Made by a program: the position numbers and the translations under genes. Of a stretch of 10,722 nucleotides of DNA, positions 1 to 5,209 are shown in pieces. Positions within the stretch are counted from its first letter, which is position 1. Each line of letters opens with the position of its first letter. Below the pieces are notes generated by a model, which was given only the letters and a program-made list of their open reading frames with translations, had not been told where the DNA came from and searched no databases. The DNA comes from Prolixibacteraceae bacterium (GTDB taxonomy: Bacteria; Bacteroidota; Bacteroidia; Bacteroidales; Prolixibacteraceae): NCBI GenBank assembly GCA_014380255.1, contig JACMKG010000084.1, positions 1 to 10,722 on the forward strand. The letters are read 5' to 3'.

Positions 1-675
1 ATGTATACTAAATTCTGTGAGCGAAGAGGCTGGAGACTGGAAGTAACCAATACCAGTGAAGGTACTTCGGGTGGGTATAAGGAAATCGTGGCTACCATTA
101 CTGGAGAAGGCGTTTACGGAATTATGAAATATGAATCAGGAGTTCATCGTGTACAGCGTGTCCCACAGACCGAAACCCAGGGAAGGGTGCATACTTCGGC
201 AGCAACGGTTGCAGTGCTTCCTGAAGCCGAGGAATTCGACATTGACTTAAGGGACAGTGATATCCGTAAAGATACGTATTGCTCTTCAGGCCCTGGCGGT
301 CAGTCTGTGAATACGACTTACTCGGCCATTCGTCTAACACACATTCCTACAGGAATCGTGGTAACCTGCCAGGACCAGAAATCGCAGATCAAGAACCTTG
401 CAAAGGCAATGATCGAATTGCGTACCCGTATCTATAACCAGGAACACCAAAAATACCTGGATGCCATTGCTTCCAAGCGTAAAACAATGGTTTCAACAGG
501 CGATCGTTCTGCCAAAATACGTACCTATAACTGGCCACAGGGCCGGATCACGGATCACCGCATCAATCTTACCATCTATAACCTTCAGGCTGTAGTGGGT
601 GGTGATCTGGATGAAATCATCGACAAGTTGCAGGTCGAAGAAAACGCAGAAAGACTCAAGGAAGCTGAGATTTAA
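1..675 (+). CDS. prfA: Peptide chain release factor 1 (RF1), 5'-truncated by window edge
   Basis: RF1 recognises UAA and UAG in the ribosomal A site and triggers hydrolysis of peptidyl-tRNA in the cytoplasm. The 224 visible residues cover the C-terminal part of the family's roughly 360 residues. The PxT codon-recognition motif is present as P-Q-T at residues 55-57, which marks RF1 rather than RF2 (SPF). The catalytic GGQ is at 99-101 within GPGGQSVN; its Gln is the usual methylation target. The [16 protein letters not shown] block (174-189) is typical of class I release factors. The ATG at position 1 matches an internal Met of full-length RF1, so about 135-145 residues lie upstream of the window. 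pyrF follows on the same strand 126 bp downstream, a pairing I recall from other Bacteroidota genomes. The identification is secure; only the start is missing. Confidence 0.97.
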   Translation: MYTKFCERRGWRLEVTNTSEGTSGGYKEIVATITGEGVYGIMKYESGVHRVQRVPQTETQGRVHTSAATVAVLPEAEEFDIDLRDSDIRKDTYCSSGPGGQSVNTTYSAIRLTHIPTGIVVTCQDQKSQIKNLAKAMIELRTRIYNQEHQKYLDAIASKRKTMVSTGDRSAKIRTYNWPQGRITDHRINLTIYNLQAVVGGDLDEIIDKLQVEENAERLKEAEI

Positions 676-685
676 TGTTTATTAC

Positions 686-726
686 TAAGCGGGTGACTTT
701 AAGTTAGTAAGCGGGTGACTTTAAGT
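686..726. repeat. 19-bp tandem direct repeat, 22-bp period
   Basis: The same 19 bases, TAAGCGGGTGACTTTAAGT, occur at 686-704 and again at 708-726, 11 bp after the prfA stop. The second copy runs directly into the inverted arm of the hairpin at 724-740. Either copy could therefore pair with that single downstream arm. This looks like a tandem duplication of one half of a palindrome. Confidence 0.9.
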
Positions 727-740
727 CACCCGCTTACTAA
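704..740. repeat. Perfect 17-bp inverted repeat in prfA-pyrF spacer
   Basis: Bases 704-720 (TTAGTAAGCGGGTGACT) are exactly complementary to 724-740, leaving a 3-base loop (TTA). The transcript would form a very stable hairpin. No T-run follows on the + strand (the next bases are TAAGAAAACA), so it is not a standard intrinsic terminator. It could be a REP-like palindrome, an RNA processing or stability element between two cotranscribed genes, or an attenuating structure. The sequence does not decide between these. Confidence 0.85.
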
Positions 741-757
741 TAAGAAAACAGGGAAAC

Positions 758-797
758 AATCCGTGTAATCTTTTTTGAAATCCGTGTAATCTTTTTT
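758..797. repeat. 19-bp tandem direct repeat, 21-bp period, just before pyrF
   Basis: AATCCGTGTAATCTTTTTT occurs at 758-776 and again at 779-797, ending 4 bp before the pyrF start codon. Each copy ends in a T-tract. It is a second, unrelated tandem duplication in the same 126-bp spacer. I have a general memory of ATCCGTGTAATC-like dispersed repeats in Bacteroidota genomes, which I cannot verify here. The copy next to the ATG occupies the ribosome-binding region. Confidence 0.9.
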
Positions 798-801
798 TAA
801 C

Positions 802-1635
802 ATGAACAGAGAACAACTTTTTGAACAGATCAAGCAAAAGCGTAGCTTTTTATGTATTGGATTGGATACCGATATTCTGAAGATCCCTCGTTTTTTAAAT
901 GAAACAAGCGATCCCATCTTTGCTTTTAACAAAGAAATCATTGATGCCACGCAGGATCTGTGCGTTGCCTACAAACCAAACCTCGCCTTCTACGAAAGCC
1001 AGGGAGTTGCCGGTTGGATAAGTCTGGAGAAAACCGTGAAATATATCCGGGAGAAATACCCTGAACAGTTTATCATCGCTGATGCCAAACGAGGCGATAT
1101 CGGAAATACTTCGAACCTGTATGCAAGGGCATTTTTTGATCACATGGACTTTGACGCCGTGACCGTCGCTCCATATATGGGTGAAGATTCGGTAAAGCCT
1201 TTCATGACTTACCTCGATCGCTGGGTAATTTTACTGGCTTTAACTTCCAATAAAGGAGCGGCCGATTTCCAATATCTTAAAAATAGTGAAACCGGTGAGC
1301 AGTTGTTCGAATCAGTATTGAAAACTTCTCAGAACTGGGGTTCTGTCGACAATATGATGTATGTGGTAGGGGCTACCAAAGCCGAGAAGCTGGAAGAAAT
1401 CCGTGAACTGGTACCCGATCATTTTCTGTTGGTACCCGGTGTAGGCGCTCAGGGTGGAAGCCTTGAAGAAGTGGCCAAATACGGCATGAATGACAAGTGT
1501 GGCTTGCTGGTCAACTCCTCTCGTCAAATCATTTATGCTTCCGATGGCGAAGACTTTGCCGAGAAAGCACGCAACGAGGCAACCAACGTTCAGGTTGAAA
1601 TGGAAGAACTGTTGCTTGAAGCCGAGTTATTGTAG
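802..1635 (+). CDS. pyrF: Orotidine 5'-phosphate decarboxylase, type 2
   Basis: This enzyme decarboxylates OMP to UMP, the last step of de novo pyrimidine synthesis, in the cytoplasm. The 277 residues fit the longer type 2 OMPDC family. In order there are an N-terminal G-L-D-T-D strand (20-24), the substrate-contacting YKPNLAFYE (57-65), the catalytic D-A-K-R-G-D-I (94-100; Asp94, Lys96 and Asp99 form the charge network), and the phosphate-binding VPGVGAQGG (211-219) followed by LLVNSSR (235-241). The ATG at 802 is chosen because the family's conserved core starts directly after it. There is no clear Shine-Dalgarno sequence, as is usual in Bacteroidota. I see no Bacteroidota-type promoter in the spacer, so transcription from the prfA side is likely. 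A strong terminator lies 115 bp past the stop. Confidence 0.97.
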   Translation: MNREQLFEQIKQKRSFLCIGLDTDILKIPRFLNETSDPIFAFNKEIIDATQDLCVAYKPNLAFYESQGVAGWISLEKTVKYIREKYPEQFIIADAKRGDIGNTSNLYARAFFDHMDFDAVTVAPYMGEDSVKPFMTYLDRWVILLALTSNKGAADFQYLKNSETGEQLFESVLKTSQNWGSVDNMMYVVGATKAEKLEEIRELVPDHFLLVPGVGAQGGSLEEVAKYGMNDKCGLLVNSSRQIIYASDGEDFAEKARNEATNVQVEMEELLLEAELL

Positions 1636-1749
1636 AAAAATTATAGGGAGCATCCTGTTTCTTTCGTAATAAGGCAGCCGTTCTGTCGGACACTTGGCCC
1701 TTTCCTTATGGTTGCTTTTACATTTGTTAATATCCTAAATAAGTCATAA

Positions 1750-1806
1750 TCCAACCCAATATCAGTCTAAATGCATATAGACTGGTATTGGGTTGGACTT
1801 TTTTTT
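1750..1806 (+). terminator. Strong rho-independent terminator downstream of pyrF
   Basis: Arms 1750-1768 and 1779-1797 form a 19-bp stem with a single G-U wobble and a 10-base loop (AAATGCATAT). One base later come eight T residues (1799-1806). This is the classic form of an intrinsic terminator on the + strand and should end the prfA-pyrF transcript. The stem is long for a terminator and sits a relatively distant 115 bp after the pyrF stop. Confidence 0.9.
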
Positions 1807-1885
1807 GCGTAGTATTTTACCAATGAGAACTCTTGGCAATTAAACTATGAAAGGCCTCGTGAAGAGCCTTTTTAATCAAAGGTCA

Positions 1886-1988
1886 TTCGATAATCGTTCG
1901 AAGGTGATTCGAAGGTCGTTCGAAGGCTATTCGTTGAGCAATGAACAACCTTCGAATAGCTTTCGAATAGTTTTCGAATAATCTTCTT
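1886..1988. repeat. TTCGAA motif array with 11-bp period, inverted at its centre
   Basis: TTCGAA or near copies start at 1886 (TTCGAT), 1897, 1908, 1919 and 1930 (TTCGTT), each exactly 11 bp apart. They start again at 1951, 1962 and 1973, with a decayed TTCTTA at 1984. In the left half the linker reads mostly GGT/GGC plus two bases. In the right half it reads TAG/TAA plus two bases. The halves are related by inversion: 1919-1933 pairs with 1953-1967 over 15 bp with one wobble, around a 19-base loop. The 11-bp unit is not a multiple of 3, so the array is not coding. Function is unknown. Confidence 0.85.
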
Positions 1989-2254
1989 ATCACCAAGGAA
2001 ACGAAAGGGAGACGTTTAAAGCCAGTGAAGCATAAATATGCCTCTTACGAATGAAGGTTCGTCGGATAAAAAAGTTTTTTCAGTAAGTAAAGCTTAGAAT
2101 GGATTTTTGAATCTTACGGAAAGTCACATGGCTTTTTGGAAGCATGAATTGGGCCCTTACAGTCTTTTTAAAGGCTTTTTGATGGTGAAATTGATACAGC
2201 TTAATTGAAATGATCCGCTTTACTGGAAGGGATATTCTATTAGATGGGAAAGGG

Positions 2255-2830
2255 TTAAAAAATCAAGGTAAGCAACAAATATCTTAATATCATTCCGCAG
2301 AGGCTGAAAATCAAAGCATCTTTTACCCTGTATTTTAGCATTCCGGCGGCCAGTGAGACGACCGGAGAGGAAAGGGGAAGAAGGTTTGAAAAGAATAAGG
2401 CGTAGTTGCCGTATTTTCGAATTTCAGCTTCTGCTTTTTGATATCTGCGCCTACCTATCAGCTGGTCAATTACCTTTGTGCTGAAGAAGTATCCTACCAG
2501 GTAGTCAACGGTCTGCGCGGCCATGGCCGTAGCAACAGCCACCAGGTTAAGCATCAGAGGGTCATAACCTGTACGAAGGTATAAAATGAAAGCCAGTTCC
2601 ATGGGCATCAGCAGAAAGATAAACAGGTAGCCTGTGAAATTGACCAGGGCAAAAGAAAACATGCCATTCTCGTTGTATTGATAGATATCCTTGCCAATGG
2701 TTAGGGAAGCAATGACGGTCATGAGGGTAACCAGCAAGACGAAGATGGTAATTTTCCGGATGTCAAACCTTGCCCGTCGTTTCATAGTTGGTTTTGAATA
2801 AAGGATGTTCTTCCATTCAAATTTAACCAA
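2255..2830 (-). CDS. VTT/DedA-like (YqaA-type) small integral membrane protein
   Basis: This 191-residue inner-membrane protein has a basic N-terminus (K17-R-R-A-R21) and about five hydrophobic segments (near 27-46, 58-84, 92-117, 142-163 and 169-191). The pattern GYDPLMLNLVAVATAMAAQ (88-106), then D109-Y-L-V-G113, then FFSNLLPLSSPVVSLAAGML (146-165) matches the VTT/SNARE-associated family of DedA and YqaA proteins. Some members of that family move lipids across membranes. The canonical DedA motif has arginines around F-[IL]-P; here that stretch is N-L-L-P-L-S-S, closer to YqaA. The substrate is unknown. The start could be Met1 (2830) or Met16 (2785), which leaves the basic stretch directly at the N-terminus. 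The gene diverges from apbE. I see no clear terminator behind it. Confidence 0.75.
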   Translation of the reverse strand: MVKFEWKNILYSKPTMKRRARFDIRKITIFVLLVTLMTVIASLTIGKDIYQYNENGMFSFALVNFTGYLFIFLLMPMELAFILYLRTGYDPLMLNLVAVATAMAAQTVDYLVGYFFSTKVIDQLIGRRRYQKAEAEIRKYGNYALFFSNLLPLSSPVVSLAAGMLKYRVKDALIFSLCGMILRYLLLTLIF

Positions 2831-2997
2831 TCATTTCAAATTAACAGCGATTATAGAATTACTTATTTTCACTTGAAAGATATTTATCTTGCTGAAATTA
2901 TTTTTTATTGACTTTATCGGTTTTCCTTTCATTTGATGCTTTGATCTAAACCTCTAAGCTGTTATTGTTGATTTCTACTTGCAAATACTTTCCATTA

Positions 2998-3029
2998 TTT
3001 GTGCTACTAGCTTATAAAACCTACATTTG
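2998..3029 (+). promoter_or_regulatory. Bacteroidota-type sigma-ABfr promoter for apbE
   Basis: TTTG at 2998-3001, a 20-bp spacer, and TACATTTG at 3022-3029 match the Bacteroidota housekeeping consensus (TTTG at -33, 19-21 bp, TAnnTTTG at -7) without a mismatch. Transcription would start near 3034, giving a leader of about 30 nt before the ATG at 3067. This supports that ATG over the upstream in-frame TTG at 2965, which lies before the promoter. Confidence 0.8.
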
Positions 3030-3066
3030 CACTGGAAATAAAGCTATAAACAAATCAATAAAAGTC

Positions 3067-4089
3067 ATGAGATTTATCTGTTTCGCTCTTGTTGTTCTAT
3101 CCGTTGTAACAGCTTGCACTTCTTCTAAGAATCCCGTGAAGAGTGAATATCAAAAGATTTCAGGATATGCACAGGGCACTACCTACCATATTACTTATGA
3201 GAATTCGAACCAGGAGGATTATACCGCTGACATTGAAACAATCTTAAAGGATTTTGACAAATCGTTGTCTATTTATGATTCAACGTCCCTTATTTCGAGG
3301 ATCAATGACAATGATCCAACGGTTGAAGCAGATGACTGGTTTATAGAAGTGTTTAATAAATCAGCTGAAGTAAATGCCGTTTCGGGGGGAGCATTCGACA
3401 TTACCGTAGGCCCTGTTGTAAGTGCCTGGGGCTTTGGAAATGGCCCGGTTGCCAAGCATGACAGCGCTTATATCGACAGCCTGCTACAGTATGTGGGAAT
3501 GGATAAGGTTAAACTTGAAGGGAGAAAGGTTATCAAAATGTATCCCGGGGTGAAAATCGATGTAAATGCCATCGCCCAGGGGTATTCTGTAGATGTGGTA
3601 TGTGATTTTTTTGAAAGCAAGAACATCGAAAATTACCTGGTTGAAATTGGGGGTGAAGTGCGCGGCAAAGGAACCAATGCCAAAGGCATGTCCTGGCGTA
3701 TTGGCATCGACAGGCCCAAAGACGGCAACATTATACCCGGGGAAGAGTTGCAGGCCATCATTGAAATCAATAATAAATCACTGGCCACATCGGGCAACTA
3801 CCGTAAGTTTTTTGTTGAACAAGGCGTTAAATATGCGCATACCATTGATCCCAAGACCGGTTTCCCGGCCCGCAACACCCTGCTCAGTGCAACAGTGGTT
3901 TGTGATAATTGTGCCGCCGCCGATGCCTATGCCACTTCCTTCATGGTCCTAGGTGTTGAAAAGAGTAAGGAAATGCTTTCCAAGCTTAAGGATGTAGAAG
4001 TTTACTTTGTTTATAGCAACGATAAGGGTGAATATGAAATATTTTTCTCTGAAGGCATGAAAAAGATGATTGTTGATGAGACGAAGTAA
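3067..4089 (+). CDS. apbE: FAD:protein FMN transferase, lipoprotein (ApbE family)
   Basis: ApbE enzymes attach FMN from FAD covalently to Thr/Ser of periplasmic or exported flavoproteins, such as Na+-NQR and RNF subunits, using Mg2+. The 340-residue product starts with a lipoprotein signal peptide whose lipobox V-T-A-C ends at Cys17, so it is probably membrane-anchored outside the inner membrane. Family blocks follow in order: GGAFDITVGPVVSAWGFG (107-124), DVNAIAQGYSVD (165-176), VEIGGEVRGKG (192-202), TSGNYRKFF (241-249), HTIDPKTGFP (258-267), and the metal-binding-type AAADAYATS around Asp286. The ATG at 3067 is preferred because it gives a proper lipobox and follows a good promoter. No nqr or rnf gene is visible nearby, so the flavinylated partner is encoded elsewhere or outside the window. 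The 3' end abuts the convergent phosphodiesterase gene. Confidence 0.95.
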   Translation: MRFICFALVVLSVVTACTSSKNPVKSEYQKISGYAQGTTYHITYENSNQEDYTADIETILKDFDKSLSIYDSTSLISRINDNDPTVEADDWFIEVFNKSAEVNAVSGGAFDITVGPVVSAWGFGNGPVAKHDSAYIDSLLQYVGMDKVKLEGRKVIKMYPGVKIDVNAIAQGYSVDVVCDFFESKNIENYLVEIGGEVRGKGTNAKGMSWRIGIDRPKDGNIIPGEELQAIIEINNKSLATSGNYRKFFVEQGVKYAHTIDPKTGFPARNTLLSATVVCDNCAAADAYATSFMVLGVEKSKEMLSKLKDVEVYFVYSNDKGEYEIFFSEGMKKMIVDETK

Positions 4090-4091
4090 AT

Positions 4092-4862
4092 TTATGGAAG
4101 ATTGCTTCGCATCAGGTCGGGACGATTGGTCGTGATGGCTTTTACCCCAAGATCTACAAGCCGTTTGGCTTCTTGCGGATCGTCAATGGTCCACGACCAT
4201 ACATCATAGCCTAATTCATTGGCACGGCTTACTGTTTGCTGATCGATAATTTTAGAGCTCAGGTTGATGCCATCTATTCCACTTTTAATCACTTCATCCA
4301 TTTTTGCCTGAACTTCAGTAGGCGAGCTGCTTAGCCAGTAGCAGGCATTTTTAGGGAACATTTCTTTTGCTTTCACAATGGTTTCCCAATTGAATGCGAT
4401 AAAAATCAGTTGCTTTTTCTTCCTGCTTTTTTGAACAACTTTCTTTAAGGCAGGAAAAACCTCTTGTCCACACTTAATTTCGATGACCATTTTTTTGCCT
4501 TTAGGTACCGTTGAAATCATTTCTTCCAGGAACGGTATTTTTTCGCCTTTGTAATGAATGGCATCTTTCCACGATCCGGCATCCAGTGTGCGTAACACCT
4601 CTGAATTGGTTTCTGACGGTAGGTACGATTGGCCTGTTGTGCGTTTGGTATTTCCATCATGCATTACCATCACGCGGTTATCTTTTGAGAGGTAAATATC
4701 CACTTCCACTGCATCCGCATCTTGTTCCCATGCCAATTTCGCGGCAGCAACCGTATTTTCAGGAGCTGTAAACGATGAGCCGCGATGGGCAATAAGGATA
4801 GGCTGAGCTATTGAAGTCATACTTAGAAGAATGATAAGTGTGATCGAGTAAAAATATTTCAT
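4092..4862 (-). CDS. Secreted glycerophosphodiester phosphodiesterase (GDPD)
   Basis: GDPD enzymes hydrolyse glycerophosphodiesters released from phospholipids to sn-glycerol-3-phosphate and an alcohol. The 256-residue product opens with a signal peptide (hydrophobic 5-18, probable cleavage after Ala19 in S-I-A), so it is periplasmic or exported. The hallmark residues are present: H26-R-G28, E35 in APENT, E53 and D55 in VEVDI, the catalytic H68 in MVMHDG, and E128-I-K130. Near the C-terminus V221-W-S-W-T and ITTNRPD (243-249) fit the TIM-barrel end. The length is normal for a bacterial GDPD. A -7-like CAAAAATA at 4909-4916 (TATTTTTG on the - strand) lies 47 bp upstream, but I find no matching -33 element. 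The stop codon is 2 bp from the convergent apbE stop, with no terminator between them. Confidence 0.94.
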   Translation of the reverse strand: MKYFYSITLIILLSMTSIAQPILIAHRGSSFTAPENTVAAAKLAWEQDADAVEVDIYLSKDNRVMVMHDGNTKRTTGQSYLPSETNSEVLRTLDAGSWKDAIHYKGEKIPFLEEMISTVPKGKKMVIEIKCGQEVFPALKKVVQKSRKKKQLIFIAFNWETIVKAKEMFPKNACYWLSSSPTEVQAKMDEVIKSGIDGINLSSKIIDQQTVSRANELGYDVWSWTIDDPQEAKRLVDLGVKAITTNRPDLMRSNLP

Positions 4863-5208
4863 ACCAATGATCGTTAGTTTTTTACGGTGAATATATAAAA
4901 AAGGAGTACAAAAATAAATGAAATGAGTCGATACCGGGTTAAACTTTAACTAAAAACTTTGTATCGGAACCAGTCATGCGTCGGAACCCGTAAGAGCAAA
5001 TGCATGAATAGGAATGTTTCTGTGCCATTCCTTTTTTATTTCTAAATGACTATTTTTGCCTTGCATAAAATAAGTTGACACTGTTTGTGTAAACAGAAAC
5101 TTTAAAAAACGCAAAGTATATGGGTTTCATTCATTCTATAAAATATAGTTATCTGTGGATAGCACCCATGAATCATCCTATTGAAACTGTTAATTTATCC
5201 TCCCGCTG
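4863..5208. other. 346-bp divergent intergenic region (GDPD / exporter)
   Basis: The region must carry outward promoters for both flanking genes, but no complete TTFG-type pair with correct spacing is visible; only lone -7-like elements occur, TATTTTTG on the - strand (4909-4916) and on the + strand (5051-5058). It also holds two copies of TCGGAACC (4964-4971 and 4981-4988, 17 bp apart), a 6-bp inverted repeat CTGTTT/AAACAG with a 4-base centre (5081-5096), and a 29-codon ORF (5120-5209) that overlaps the exporter start. The inverted repeat could be a regulator site, but I cannot name one. Confidence 0.5.
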
Positions 5209-5209
5209 A
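5120..5209 (+). CDS. Possible 29-residue leader peptide upstream of the exporter
   Basis: An ATG at 5120 opens 29 codons. They end at TGA 5207-5209, whose A is also the first base of the exporter ATG (TGATG). This stop-start overlap is the arrangement seen in translational coupling. The peptide (starting M-G-F-I-H-S-I-K) has no recognisable motif, and an ORF this short can arise by chance. No good ribosome-binding site is visible in front of it. The sequence suggests it without establishing it. Confidence 0.25.
   Translation: MGFIHSIKYSYLWIAPMNHPIETVNLSSR

Larger units (their letters stand above)
1636..2254. other. 619-bp gene-free region between pyrF and the VTT-like gene
   Basis: I find no convincing protein gene here on either strand. 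In order it holds a possible isolated -7 element (TACATTTG, 1719-1726), a strong terminator (1750-1806), a weak hairpin with AAAGGC/GCCTTT arms (1850-1855 and 1866-1871) followed by a short T-run, and an 11-bp-period TTCGAA array (1886-1988). The rest (about 1990-2254) is AT-rich sequence with stops in all frames. Its longest open stretch from an ATG that I noticed is 26 codons (2128-2208). Confidence 0.7.

Noticed and set aside
55..303. Variant codon-recognition or catalytic motif in RF1 (PQT, GPGGQ)
   Set aside because: PxT tolerates many middle residues in RF1 and GGQ is intact. I see no reason to infer altered stop-codon use; pyrF uses TAG and several genes here use TAA, both RF1 codons.
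704..740. Intrinsic terminator after prfA
   Set aside because: The stem is strong, but no T-run follows on the + strand; the nearest T-tract begins 30 bp later. It is kept as an inverted repeat only.
1886..1988. CRISPR array
   Set aside because: The units are only 11 bp with no unique spacers of normal length and no cas genes nearby.
2128..2208. 26-codon ORF on the + strand in the gene-free region
   Set aside because: It is short, has no recognisable motif or ribosome-binding signal, and sits in AT-rich drifted sequence; chance is the simplest explanation.
2965..3066. N-terminal extension of ApbE from a TTG start
   Set aside because: The extension holds the promoter, has no family similarity, and would bury the lipoprotein signal peptide 34 residues inside the protein.
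5051..5058. TATTTTTG as the exporter promoter -7 element
   Set aside because: There is no TTTG at 19-21 bp upstream and the leader would be about 150 nt; a lone 8-bp match in AT-rich DNA is weak evidence.
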